A stretch of 64,000 bases of DNA from Parvibaculum sp002684405 (GTDB lineage Bacteria; Pseudomonadota; Alphaproteobacteria; Parvibaculales; Parvibaculaceae): contig OZ223206.1 in assembly GCA_965140395.1 (NCBI GenBank), positions 248,001-312,000 of the forward strand, in the 5' to 3' direction. Position 1 is the first letter of the stretch. The number at the start of each line of letters is the position of its first letter. Below the pieces are notes generated by a model. That model did not search any database and was not told where the DNA came from. It worked only from the letters and a program-made list of their open reading frames with translations. This document shows positions 40,393-49,420 of the stretch, in pieces. The position numbers and the translations under genes were made by a program.

Positions 40393-42381
40393 TCACTCCG
40401 CGGGCGCGGTAGCATTGCGCCCTTTTGCTTTGGCCCGCTGCGGCGCGCCGACGCGCAACCGCCGGTCGGTCAGCGACACGAGGCCGCCCAGCGCCATCAC
40501 CATGCCGCCCAGCCAGATGAACGGCGCAAGCGGGTTCACATAGGCGCGCAGGGCCCATTCGCCCGTGCGGTTCCCCTCGCCCAGCACGACATAGAGATCG
40601 GAGAACCCCGTCGTGTAGATGGCGGGCTCGGTCTTTTCCTGTCGCTCGGTCGGATAGCGGCGGCGTTCGGGCAGCAGGAAGGTCACGAACTCGCCGTCCC
40701 TTTCCACGCGCACCACGCCGGTCGTCGCATCGTAGTTAGGCCCGCCGCGCGTGCCGACCTTTTCCAGCGTCAGCTCATAGCCCGAAATCGAGGTCGTTCC
40801 GCCTTCGGGCAAGGCCACGATGCGTTCCGACTTCCAGGCCGTCACACCGACAATGCCCGCCACCGCGATGCCGAGACCGCCATGGGCGAGCATCGTGCCC
40901 CATGCGGCGCGCGGCAGGCCACGGGCGCGGCGCCAGCTTTCGGCTGCGGGCGCGGTGAAGAGTTTTACGCGCCATGCGATTTCCGACAGCGCGCCGACGA
41001 CAAGCCAGACGGCGGCGGCCATGCCGATGGGCGCAAGCCACGGCCCGTCGCTCACCACACCGTAGAGCGTGAGACAGACGACAAAGGCGGCACCCGCGGC
41101 GAAGATCAGGCGCTGCCCGGCTGCGACGAAGTCGCCGCGCTTCCAGCTCATCATCGGACCGAACGGGACCATGAAGAGAAGCGGCGCCCAGAGCGGCACG
41201 AAGGTCGTGTTGAAGAAGGGCGGCCCCACGGTGATCTTCGGACCGCCAACCGCATCGAGCAGCAAGGGATAGAGCGTGCCGATGAATACCGCCGCGGCCG
41301 ACGCCGTCAGCAGAAGATTGTTGAGCAGCAACGCGCCTTCGCGGCTGATCGGCGCGAAGAGCCCGCCCGTTTTCAGCATCGGCGCGCGCCAGGCGTAAAG
41401 CGTCAGCGAGCCGCCCACGAAGACGCCGAGGATCGCCAGCACGAATACGCCGCGCGCCGGGCTCACCGCAAAGGCGTGGACCGATGTCAGCACGCCGGAG
41501 CGCACGAGGAAGGTCCCGACCAGCGAGAGCGAGAAGGCGAGAATGGCGAGAAGGATGGTCCAGCTTTTGAGCGCGCCGCGTTTTTCGGCGACGATGGCCG
41601 AATGCAGCAGCGCCGTTCCCGCCAGCCATGGCATGAGCGAGGCGTTTTCCACCGGGTCCCAGAACCAGAACCCGCCCCAGCCCAGCGTGTAATAGGCCCA
41701 CCACGATCCCATCGCGATGCCGATGGTCAGCGCCAGCCAGGCCGCCAGCGCCCAGGGCCGGACCCAGCGCGCCCAGGCCGCATCGACGCGGCCTTCCATC
41801 AGCGCGGCGATGGCAAAGCTGAAGGTCATGGAAAACCCGACATAGCCCGCATAGAGCCAGGGCGGGTGAAAGGCGAGCGCGCGGTCCTGCAGAATGGGAT
41901 TGAGCCCCGCCCCCTCGAAAGGCGCCGGGTCGAGCCGCAGGAAGGGATCGGAGGTGGCGAGAATGAACAGCAGGAAGGCGACGCCGACCGAGCCCTGCAC
42001 GGCAAGCACGTTCGCCCGCAGGCGGTCGGGAAGGTTGCGCCCGAAAAGCGCCACCAGTGCGCCGTAAAGCGCAAGGATCAGCACCCAGAGAACCATGGAC
42101 CCTTCATGATTTCCCCAGACGCCGGAAATCTTGAAGATGAGCGGCTTGTCCACCGCCGAATTATTGGCGACGAGCGCAACGGAGAAGTCGGAGACCACAA
42201 AGGCGAGCGTGAGGGCCAGAAAGGCAATGCCGACCAGCATAAGCTGCGTCAGCGCGGCGGGCTTCCCGACGCGCATCATCGCGTGATCGCCCTTCCATGC
42301 GCCATAGGCGGGCACGATCATCTGGACAAGCGCCACGGCCAGCGCGAGGACGAGTGCGAAATGGCCTGTCTCGGCTATCAC
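40393..42381 (-). CDS. ccmF: haem lyase subunit CcmF/CycK
   Basis: A 662-residue polytopic membrane protein with about 14-15 helices, the core of the System I haem lyase that attaches haem to apocytochromes. The tryptophan-rich signature is present as LGWGGFWFWDPVENASLMPWL, along with conserved periplasmic His residues (for example in VWGNHEGSMVLWVL). Its start overlaps the ccmE stop by ATGA and its stop is 3 nt before ccmH, showing a tightly coupled cycJKL unit. Confidence 0.96.
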   Translation of the reverse strand: MIAETGHFALVLALAVALVQMIVPAYGAWKGDHAMMRVGKPAALTQLMLVGIAFLALTLAFVVSDFSVALVANNSAVDKPLIFKISGVWGNHEGSMVLWVLILALYGALVALFGRNLPDRLRANVLAVQGSVGVAFLLFILATSDPFLRLDPAPFEGAGLNPILQDRALAFHPPWLYAGYVGFSMTFSFAIAALMEGRVDAAWARWVRPWALAAWLALTIGIAMGSWWAYYTLGWGGFWFWDPVENASLMPWLAGTALLHSAIVAEKRGALKSWTILLAILAFSLSLVGTFLVRSGVLTSVHAFAVSPARGVFVLAILGVFVGGSLTLYAWRAPMLKTGGLFAPISREGALLLNNLLLTASAAAVFIGTLYPLLLDAVGGPKITVGPPFFNTTFVPLWAPLLFMVPFGPMMSWKRGDFVAAGQRLIFAAGAAFVVCLTLYGVVSDGPWLAPIGMAAAVWLVVGALSEIAWRVKLFTAPAAESWRRARGLPRAAWGTMLAHGGLGIAVAGIVGVTAWKSERIVALPEGGTTSISGYELTLEKVGTRGGPNYDATTGVVRVERDGEFVTFLLPERRRYPTERQEKTEPAIYTTGFSDLYVVLGEGNRTGEWALRAYVNPLAPFIWLGGMVMALGGLVSLTDRRLRVGAPQRAKAKGRNATAPAE

Positions 42382-42863
42382 GGATAGCTCCCCTCTCCGT
42401 ATTTCTCGGTATGCGGTTTGCCGAAATCTTCATCGCCCTGCCAGTCTCCACGCTTCTTCAGCGCGGCGGCCACTTCGGGCGGCATGTATTTTTCGTCATG
42501 CTTGGCAAGCACTGTGTCGGCCTTGAAGCTGCCGTCGGGCTCCAGTTCGCCCTCGGCCACCACGCCCTGCCCCTCGCGGAAGAGGTCCGGCAGGATGCCG
42601 CTGTAATGAACGCGAATGCTGTCGCCGAAATCGGTGACCGTGAAGCTGACGTCGGTCGAATCCTTCTTGACGACGGAGCCCTTCTCCACGAGCCCACCCA
42701 GCCGCAATCTTTCGCCGGGGCCGATGCCCTTTTCGGCGATGTCGCTGGGGCTGTAAAAGAAGACGATGCTGCTGCTCAGATTGTAGAGCACCAGCCCGAC
42801 AGCGGCTCCGAGAATGGCCAGTCCGAGGACGATGAAGGCGGCGCGGCGCTGCTTGCGCGTCAT
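42378..42863 (-). CDS. ccmE: haem chaperone CcmE/CycJ
   Basis: A 161-residue membrane-anchored OB-fold protein. It starts with the family-typical MTRKQRR, has one membrane helix (about 9-29) and the haem-binding segment AKHDEKYMPPE with His122, which forms the covalent bond to haem, and Tyr126. It receives haem from CcmC and passes it to CcmF. ATG 42863 is preferred because relatives begin with this motif; ATG 42875 is possible. ccmABCD are not in the window. Confidence 0.95.
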   Translation of the reverse strand: MTRKQRRAAFIVLGLAILGAAVGLVLYNLSSSIVFFYSPSDIAEKGIGPGERLRLGGLVEKGSVVKKDSTDVSFTVTDFGDSIRVHYSGILPDLFREGQGVVAEGELEPDGSFKADTVLAKHDEKYMPPEVAAALKKRGDWQGDEDFGKPHTEKYGEGSYP

Positions 42864-42967
42864 ATGGGGTCCCATGCTTGCTGGAAGGTCGGGTCTCCGG
42901 AAAATCCGAGGCAAGATATAGCGCCCGGGCCCCGCTCATCAAAACGCAAATCGTCGCGGTTTGCGCG

Positions 42968-43660
42968 TTAAGGCCATAGTTTTTCAGGGGTTATTCGCTG
43001 TCCGCGCAGGGTGAAAGGCAGGGCGAGCCGCCAATTCCCCTCATCGGCCAGCGCCAGCAGCGCATCCATGCGGTAGACGGTGCGATGGAGCAGGCGATTG
43101 GCGTGACCGGCCAGCCAGGCGCGCCGGGTCCGGAGGTAGCTCTGCGTCCATTCACGCGCGCCGCAGCTCGCAGGGGTGCCCGCCGCCTCGATCGTGCGGT
43201 CGCGCATCCGCGCCCACGAGCCGTGGATGAAGCTGTCATAGACCGTGGCGACGCTCAGCGCGTCCTCCAGTCCCAGCCGGGCGGCCTCGCGTGATGCGGG
43301 CGCCCAGTAGAGCCTGTCGAAAAACCCATCCTGCACGTTCCGCATGACGGGGTCCGCGCCTGCGCCGCGCAGGCAAGCGCGAAAAACATCGTCCGTATCC
43401 AGCGCTTTGTCGCGGGCTGCGAGTTTCGGCAGATAAGGCGCAAGACGCGCGGCGCAGGCCGCATCCGGCGCTGCGCAATAGGCATCGATCAGCTTGTGAA
43501 GATTGCCGCTTGCGCGCGTCGTTTGCGACCGCCCATAGGTCAGCCCGCCACTGTCGTCCGCGAGCAGGGTCACGCAGGCATAATCGCCGCGCACATGCCC
43601 CGTCTCGAAGACATTGACGATGGCCTGCGCCGTTCGCTTCTGGAGATCGCTCAGCATCAT
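42968..43660 (-). CDS. GH46 chitosanase-like protein inserted in the cytochrome c maturation operon
   Basis: A 230-residue protein resembling family 46 chitosanases. The N-terminal segment IVNVFETGHVRGDYACVTLLADDSGGLTYGRSQTT has a Glu (about residue 19) and downstream Asp residues in the order of the GH46 acid pair, and SGNLHKLIDAYCAAP follows as in the family. No signal peptide is visible, which is unusual for a polysaccharide hydrolase; it may act on a cytoplasmic or phage-released substrate or have another role, such as a peptidoglycan-like hydrolase. It lies between ccmI and ccmE on the same strand (54 and about 105 nt gaps). Family assignment is from pattern memory. Confidence 0.6.
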   Translation of the reverse strand: MMLSDLQKRTAQAIVNVFETGHVRGDYACVTLLADDSGGLTYGRSQTTRASGNLHKLIDAYCAAPDAACAARLAPYLPKLAARDKALDTDDVFRACLRGAGADPVMRNVQDGFFDRLYWAPASREAARLGLEDALSVATVYDSFIHGSWARMRDRTIEAAGTPASCGAREWTQSYLRTRRAWLAGHANRLLHRTVYRMDALLALADEGNWRLALPFTLRGQRITPEKLWP

Positions 43661-43714
43661 CCGCTCCCTTTCCCGTTCGGACGATCAGGATAGGGAGCGG
43701 ATGAAAGACGGGGA

Positions 43715-44890
43715 TTAGTTCGCGCCGGGAGGCTGTTGCGTTCGGGCGGCTGCGTCGAGCTGTTTCAGCGCGTCGCGATTATCCGCAAAATGCGCCTTCG
43801 CCTTGTTGAGCGCGTCGTCCGCCTTCTCGTCGTCGCCGAGCACCCGGTAGGCGCGGATAAGGCGCTGCCAGCCCGCCAGATCGTCGGGCTTGTCCTCCAG
43901 CTTCGATGCCAGCCGCGCCACCATGCCTTCGATCATCTGCTGGCGCTGCTCGGGGCTCATCTGCCCCGCCGCCGCAACATCGGCCGCGTTCGGGCCGGGC
44001 CCGGCCGCACCGGTCGGCGGCTGCGCGGTCAGCGTGCCGGATTTCAGCTCGGCAAGGCGCGCCTTCAGCCCCGGCAGCCAGGGCGCATCCTTTGGCGCCT
44101 TGTCGACAAGCTGCTGCCACCGCGTTTCGGCGGCCTTTTTCTTGCCGTCCTCGATGTCGGCGAGGCCGAGATAGTAATTCGCTTTCGGGTGCCCCGGCTC
44201 GAGTTTCACCGCCGCGTGGAAATCCTCGCGCGCGGCATCGGTCACCTCGCCGCGCGCACCGAGCACGCGCAACTGTCCGCGCTCGGCGTAAAGGTCGGCG
44301 CTCTCGCCCTTGATCGCCATCAATCTGCTGACGGCGTCGATGGCTTTATCCGCCTGGCCGATGCGCATATAGGCGGGCGCCAGTACCGCCCAGCCCTGCG
44401 CGTCGTCGGGATGTTGCTTCAGATGCCGCTCCACCTTGGCGATGAGCCCGGGCAGCGGCAGCTCCTGTGCCGGCTTGTCGAGACGCGCGAGCAGCGGCTG
44501 ATCGGGAATTTCGGGCGAGCCGCGCGTGAGATAAATGCCGAGCGAGAAAAGCGGCACCAGGACGATGATGCCCAGCGCAACCCATTTGCGTGTGCCCGGG
44601 CCGCCGGCTTCGTCCGGTTCGCCCTTGCGGGCTTCCTCGTCGGCGGCAAGCAACCGCCGGGACACTTCCAGCCGCGCGGATTCCGCTTCCGCCTCGCCGA
44701 TGGTGCCGCGCGCCAGATCGCGGTCGATTTCGGCAAGCTGGTCGCGATAAAGCGTCACCTCGAATTCCGCTTCCGAGGCGGGCTTGTCCTTTGGCGTTGC
44801 GATGAGCGGGCGAAGCACCGCCCAGATGGCCGCGCCGGTGAGCACGGCAAAGATGAGCCACACGGCCATGCCTGCAAAATCGAATGCCAA
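43715..44890 (-). CDS. ccmI: cytochrome c maturation protein CcmI/CycH
   Basis: A 391-residue apocytochrome c chaperone with two membrane helices (about residues 8-28 and near 110-128) around a cytoplasmic coiled loop (DQLAEIDRDLARGTIGEAEAESARLEVSRRLL, the CcmI signature), followed by a periplasmic TPR domain (AVLAPAYMRIGQADKAIDAVSRLM; YYLGLADIEDGKKKAAETRW; WQRLIRAYRVLGDDEKADDAL). The start is TTG 44890, 8 nt after gaggag; the frame could extend to 45082 but would then overlap the divergent acylase gene. It is the first cyc gene here. Confidence 0.92.
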   Translation of the reverse strand: MAFDFAGMAVWLIFAVLTGAAIWAVLRPLIATPKDKPASEAEFEVTLYRDQLAEIDRDLARGTIGEAEAESARLEVSRRLLAADEEARKGEPDEAGGPGTRKWVALGIIVLVPLFSLGIYLTRGSPEIPDQPLLARLDKPAQELPLPGLIAKVERHLKQHPDDAQGWAVLAPAYMRIGQADKAIDAVSRLMAIKGESADLYAERGQLRVLGARGEVTDAAREDFHAAVKLEPGHPKANYYLGLADIEDGKKKAAETRWQQLVDKAPKDAPWLPGLKARLAELKSGTLTAQPPTGAAGPGPNAADVAAAGQMSPEQRQQMIEGMVARLASKLEDKPDDLAGWQRLIRAYRVLGDDEKADDALNKAKAHFADNRDALKQLDAAARTQQPPGAN

Positions 44891-45080
44891 AACTCGTCTC
44901 CTCGGGCCGCGTGTGTCTGAACCTGGCTGCTGCCGCCGGGCCCGAGATATAGAGGCTTGAGGCCGTCGCGGAAAGCGGCGAGGCGCCGCAGGCCTTGCGC
45001 GGGGCCGCAGCCCGGTTACCCTGCCCCCCAGATCGGCCGTCAGGGCGATAGGTAAAGAAACGTCAAAACCGGACCATCCC

Positions 45081-47264
45081 ATGCTTCGCTATCTGAAAGC
45101 GGGCCTTGCGGCCCTTGCCGGCCTCATCGCCCTTACCCTGGCGGTCATTCTCGTGCGCGGGGCGATGGACGCCCCGGCGGCGGTCGATCCGGCCCCGATT
45201 CTCGCCAAGGCGGCAAGCTATGACGCCGAGATCAAGCGGGACGAATACGGCATTCCCCATATTTCAGGGCCGCGCGACGCCGATGTCGCGTTCGGGCTCG
45301 GCTTTGCGCATTCCGAAGACGATTTCTCTACCATCCAGAATGTCGCCATCGCCACCCGTGGCAAGCTTGCTGCTTATAAGGGCAAGAAGGCGGCCATCAC
45401 CGACTATCTGGTTCGGCTGATGGGCGTATGGGACGCGGTGAACGCGAATTACGCCAAATTGCCGGCGGATGTGCGCAAGGTCCTGGAAGGCTATGCGGAG
45501 GGCGTGAATTTCTACGCCGTGAAGCATCCCGACGAAGTCGAACCCGGCTTCCTGCCTTTCACCGGCAAGGATGTGGCGGCAGGGTTCGTGTTCAAGACGC
45601 CCTTCTTCTACGGGCTCGACAAGACATTGATCGGTGTTTTCGAAGGCCGCATCGGCGGCAAGTCGAAGGAACTCTCCAAGCAGGAGAAGAATGCCTTCCT
45701 GCCGGGCGCCGCGACGCTGCCCATCGGGTCCAACGGCGTCGCCGTCGCGCCCTCACGGTCCGACGACGGCGTGACGCGCCTCCTCGTCAACTCGCACCAG
45801 CCCTATGCGGGGCCGGTCGCCTGGTACGAGGCGGAACTCGATAGCGGCGAAGGCTGGCATGTCTCGGGCGGCTTCTTCCCCGGCTCGCCCTTCATGCTGC
45901 ACGGACATAATGAAAATCTGGGCTGGGCCAACACCGTCAACGAGCCCGATCTCGTCGACATCTACAGGCTCACGATCAACCCGGACAATGAGAACCAGTA
46001 TCTTCTCGACGGGAAATGGCGCGATTTCGAAAAGGAAACCGCCGAGATCAAGGTCGATCTCTGGGGGCCCTTCTGGTGGACGGTGGAGCGCGACGTGCTG
46101 CGCTCCGAACATGGCCCGGTCCTGAAAACGCCTAATGGCTATTTCGCGGTGCGGTTTGCGGGCATGGGCGAGTACCGGCAGGTGGAGCAGTACTACCGTC
46201 TCGACAAGGCGAAAACGCTCGACCAGTTCCTCGATGCGCTGCGGCTGCAGGCGCTGCCCAGCATCAATTACGTCTATGCGGATCGGGACGGCAACATCGC
46301 CTATATCTATAATGGGCAGTTCCCCGAGCGGAAGCCGGGCTTCGACTGGAAAGGCGTGCTGCCGGGCGACCGGTCGGACCTGATCTGGCACTCTTATGTG
46401 CCCTTCGACAAAATCCCGAAATACATCAATCCGGAAAGCGGCGTGCTCTTCAACGCCAACAACACGCCTTTCCGTGCGACGACGCCTTCCTCCGATCTCG
46501 ACCCGTCCGCCTTTCCCGACTGGATGGGTATCCAGACCGACATGACCAATCGCGCCTACCGGATGGAGGAAACTTTCGGATCCGATCCGCAGATCACGCG
46601 GGAGGAATTCCGGGCGTATAAATTCGACGTCACCTATTCGGAAAAATCGGAGATGGCGAAGCTCCTGAAGCAGGTCGTGTCCGTTGATCCGGGCGACGAC
46701 AGCGATCTTGCCGAGGCGCAGGACATCCTGCGTGGCTGGAACATGCGCGCGACGAAAGACAGCCGCGGCGCGGCGCTCGCCATTCTGATGGCCGAGCCGG
46801 TAATTCATGCGCGCATCGTCAAGGAGCCTGTTCCCGACCCGATGGACACGCTGCATGATGCCATCAAGAGGCTGAAGGAGCATTTCGGACGGCTCGATCC
46901 GGAATGGGGCGAAGTTAACCGCATCATCCGCGGCAATGTCGATCTGCCGGTCGATGGCGGGCCGGATCTCCTGCGCGCCATCTATGCGAAAAAGCTCGAC
47001 GACGGACGGCTCAAGGCCATCGGCGGCGACACGCTTTTCATGTTCGTGGAATGGGACAAGGACGGCAAGGTCAGCTCACGCAATGTCAGCCAGTTCGGCA
47101 GCGCCATGACCCGCCCTTCTTCGCCGCATTACGCGGACCAGACGCCGCTCTATGCCAGCGAGGAAATGCGGCCCGAGCTTTTCACGGATGCCGAATTGGA
47201 AGGGCATGTGCAGGAGGCCTATCGGCCCGGCGAACGGAACGGCGAGACCGCGCCCGCGGATTGA
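45081..47264 (+). CDS. penicillin acylase-family Ntn hydrolase (acyl-homoserine-lactone acylase-like)
   Basis: A 727-residue precursor. An N-terminal hydrophobic segment (about 8-26) exports it to the periplasm. The alpha chain begins DAEIKRDEYGIPHISGPRDADVAFGLGFAHSEDD, as in PvdQ/QuiP/acylase-type enzymes. Autoprocessing should occur before Ser217 in LPIGSNGVAVAPSRS, the N-terminal nucleophile of the beta chain, with the HQPY and oxyanion Asn (ENLGWANTV) downstream. These enzymes hydrolyse amides such as penicillins, acyl-homoserine lactones or aculeacins. No luxI/luxR pair is in the window, so the substrate stays open. It is divergent from ccmI and converges with a kinase gene. Confidence 0.9.
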   Translation: MLRYLKAGLAALAGLIALTLAVILVRGAMDAPAAVDPAPILAKAASYDAEIKRDEYGIPHISGPRDADVAFGLGFAHSEDDFSTIQNVAIATRGKLAAYKGKKAAITDYLVRLMGVWDAVNANYAKLPADVRKVLEGYAEGVNFYAVKHPDEVEPGFLPFTGKDVAAGFVFKTPFFYGLDKTLIGVFEGRIGGKSKELSKQEKNAFLPGAATLPIGSNGVAVAPSRSDDGVTRLLVNSHQPYAGPVAWYEAELDSGEGWHVSGGFFPGSPFMLHGHNENLGWANTVNEPDLVDIYRLTINPDNENQYLLDGKWRDFEKETAEIKVDLWGPFWWTVERDVLRSEHGPVLKTPNGYFAVRFAGMGEYRQVEQYYRLDKAKTLDQFLDALRLQALPSINYVYADRDGNIAYIYNGQFPERKPGFDWKGVLPGDRSDLIWHSYVPFDKIPKYINPESGVLFNANNTPFRATTPSSDLDPSAFPDWMGIQTDMTNRAYRMEETFGSDPQITREEFRAYKFDVTYSEKSEMAKLLKQVVSVDPGDDSDLAEAQDILRGWNMRATKDSRGAALAILMAEPVIHARIVKEPVPDPMDTLHDAIKRLKEHFGRLDPEWGEVNRIIRGNVDLPVDGGPDLLRAIYAKKLDDGRLKAIGGDTLFMFVEWDKDGKVSSRNVSQFGSAMTRPSSPHYADQTPLYASEEMRPELFTDAELEGHVQEAYRPGERNGETAPAD

Positions 47265-47270
47265 CGCGGC

Positions 47271-49121
47271 TCAGGCGGTATCCCGGTCGAGGCGATGGGC
47301 GACGCATTCGATCGGCAGGTCGACATGCACGGTGGTTCCGACATCGGGGGCGCTTTCGATGGAAAGCGTACCGCCATGCAGTTCCGTCAGATGTTTGGCG
47401 AGCGGCAGGCCGAGCCCCGTTCCCTCATGGCTGCGCGACAGCGTGCCGTCGAGCTGGCTGAAGGGAGCGAGCGCCCTGGGAATGTCGTCCGCCTCCATAC
47501 CGATGCCGCGATCGGCGACCGATATGCGAAGGGAATCGCTTCTCAACCCGGCGCTGACCGTCACGCTGGAACCGGCGTGAGAGAACTTCACCGCATTGGC
47601 GATGAGATTGATGAGGACCTGTTTCAGGGCGCGCTCATCGACGACGACGGTGAGCGGCGGGTCCGGCAGAACGCAATTGAGGGTGATGTCCGCCTTTTCG
47701 GCGCGATGCCGCACCAGCCGCAGGGCGGAAGAGACGATCGGATTGAGGTCCGCCTCGTCCTCGTGAAGCTTGAAGTGGCCGGCCTCGATTTTCGACAGGT
47801 CCAGAATATCGTTGATGAGTGTGAGGAGATGCACACCGCTATCGTGAATATCCTCGGCATATTCCCGGTAGCGCGGCGAGCCGACCGGACCGAAGAGTTC
47901 GTTCTGCAATGCCTCTGAAAAGCCGATAATGGCGTTGAGCGGCGTCCTCAGCTCATGGCTCATATTTGCAAGGAATTCGGATTTGGACCGGCTGGCCTCA
48001 TTGGCCATGTCGCGCGCCTGGCGCAGCGTGTCGAGCTGGCGGCGCTTTTCGGTCACGTCCTGAAGCCCCACCAGAACGGAGCGGCGGCCCTTGAACCCCA
48101 CGGGCGCAACCGACACGGCCACCCAGATCCGGGTTCCGTCGAAGCGGATCAGCTCGACTTCCTTTCCCGCGCCGCGCCCGCCGCTTTCGGCAACCATGCG
48201 CAGCGAGGGGACGACATCGCCATTGGGGAAAAAGCTTGAAACGTTCAGCTTGCTGTCCCCGTCCCTCTCATAGCCCACCAGGGCCTGCGCGGCGCTGTTT
48301 GCCTGGATCACTTCGAGGCTGCGCGGATCCACCAGTGCGAGCGGCTGGGGCGCGTTGAAGAAGAGGCTCTCGAAACTCTCTTCCGACGCGCGCATGGCCT
48401 GCTCGGCCTCGCGGCGGACATCGATCTCATGGGTGAGCTGTTCGTTCAGCTCGTCCTGCTGGCGCATGGTCAGATAGGCTTCGCGGCGCAGCCGGTTATT
48501 GGCGCGCACGATCTGGACGCCGATGGCATTGGCGGCGATCAGAAGCAGCGCATTCTGGAGCAGCGTCGCCGGGTCGTAATTGCCGAGCGCCGGCGCCACC
48601 AGAATCGCACCGAATGTCAGCACCAGAGACGCCGCGAGATTGCGCGACAGCTTGGTCGGCACGCCGACATAGAAAGCGAAGAGCACCACGACGATGCTCA
48701 TGATGCCCGTGCTGTAATCCGTGCTGTCCCACCAAAGGGAAAAGGGCGCGATGGTGGCGACCAGAAACTGCGACAGGGTGAGCGCGACGAACAGTCCGTT
48801 CAGCTGCCCGGGCCTCCTGAACAGCTTGAGAGCCGCCACAAGCAGCAGGAGCGCGGCCAGGCGCCCGGTCATCACCAGAAAGAAGAGCGGTGTCGGTCCA
48901 TGGGTGACAAGGTCGAACGCCCCCCAGATGACGAACACGTAACAACCATAAAGGGTGGCACGAACCCGCGCCCGAAGGTCGTTCAGGTTGGCTCGCAGGA
49001 ACTTTTCTTCGAGCGCCGCGTCGGCGAATTCGCCCGTCCAGCGGAAGAGCACCGGATCACGGGTGACGCCGGCCGCGGCCGTCGGTCGAATCATGCGCTT
49101 CATTGTGGCGCCAATCGTCAT
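47271..49121 (-). CDS. membrane sensor histidine kinase of PleC type with PAS domain
   Basis: A 616-residue kinase with a multi-helix membrane region (about residues 55-205, five or six helices), a coiled coil, one PAS domain (about 235-350, ending in VGLQDVTEKRRQ), HisKA with His389 in NMSHELRTPLNAIIGFSE and the PleC-like continuation ALQNELFGPVGSPRY, DIHDSGVHLLTLINDILDLSKIEAG, and a HATPase with NLIANAVKFS, DRGIGM and GTGLGLPL. The start at 49121 follows gaagggag. There is no receiver domain or adjacent regulator, as usual for DivK-type kinases. Upstream lie 299 nt with the divergent CoA transferase promoter; no CtrA box was found there. Confidence 0.88.
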   Translation of the reverse strand: MTIGATMKRMIRPTAAAGVTRDPVLFRWTGEFADAALEEKFLRANLNDLRARVRATLYGCYVFVIWGAFDLVTHGPTPLFFLVMTGRLAALLLLVAALKLFRRPGQLNGLFVALTLSQFLVATIAPFSLWWDSTDYSTGIMSIVVVLFAFYVGVPTKLSRNLAASLVLTFGAILVAPALGNYDPATLLQNALLLIAANAIGVQIVRANNRLRREAYLTMRQQDELNEQLTHEIDVRREAEQAMRASEESFESLFFNAPQPLALVDPRSLEVIQANSAAQALVGYERDGDSKLNVSSFFPNGDVVPSLRMVAESGGRGAGKEVELIRFDGTRIWVAVSVAPVGFKGRRSVLVGLQDVTEKRRQLDTLRQARDMANEASRSKSEFLANMSHELRTPLNAIIGFSEALQNELFGPVGSPRYREYAEDIHDSGVHLLTLINDILDLSKIEAGHFKLHEDEADLNPIVSSALRLVRHRAEKADITLNCVLPDPPLTVVVDERALKQVLINLIANAVKFSHAGSSVTVSAGLRSDSLRISVADRGIGMEADDIPRALAPFSQLDGTLSRSHEGTGLGLPLAKHLTELHGGTLSIESAPDVGTTVHVDLPIECVAHRLDRDTA

Positions 49122-49420
49122 GGCACACTCCCTTCGCGGCGAACGCTCGCCTTCTCCACCCCCTCCGGCATGACGCGATCCGCTCCCTCTCCTCCGCAGC
49201 TTCTCGAAAACGCGGGAAGAAACGAGCGTCAGGCACATCGCCGCCAGCGTCCGGCCGCACACAACTTTCCGGACGCCTGGAAACCCTAGGGAATAACCCT
49301 AAACAAATGGCAAAACAGCTATTGCGCTTCTGGCCACCGGCGACCCGGGCGCTTATCGTGCGAAAAAAACGCGGACCGGCGCGGTTAAACGACCGGCCCG
49401 ACAAGGGAGGATTCTCGGCA

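Noticed and set aside
40135..42387. 750-codon plus-strand frame opposite ccmF
   Set aside because: Antisense to a well-supported membrane protein; extremely rich in Arg, His, Asp and Glu, no ribosome binding site.
44891..45082. Extension of ccmI to ATG 45082
   Set aside because: Would overlap the start of the divergent acylase gene and has no CcmI similarity; a better binding site precedes TTG 44890.
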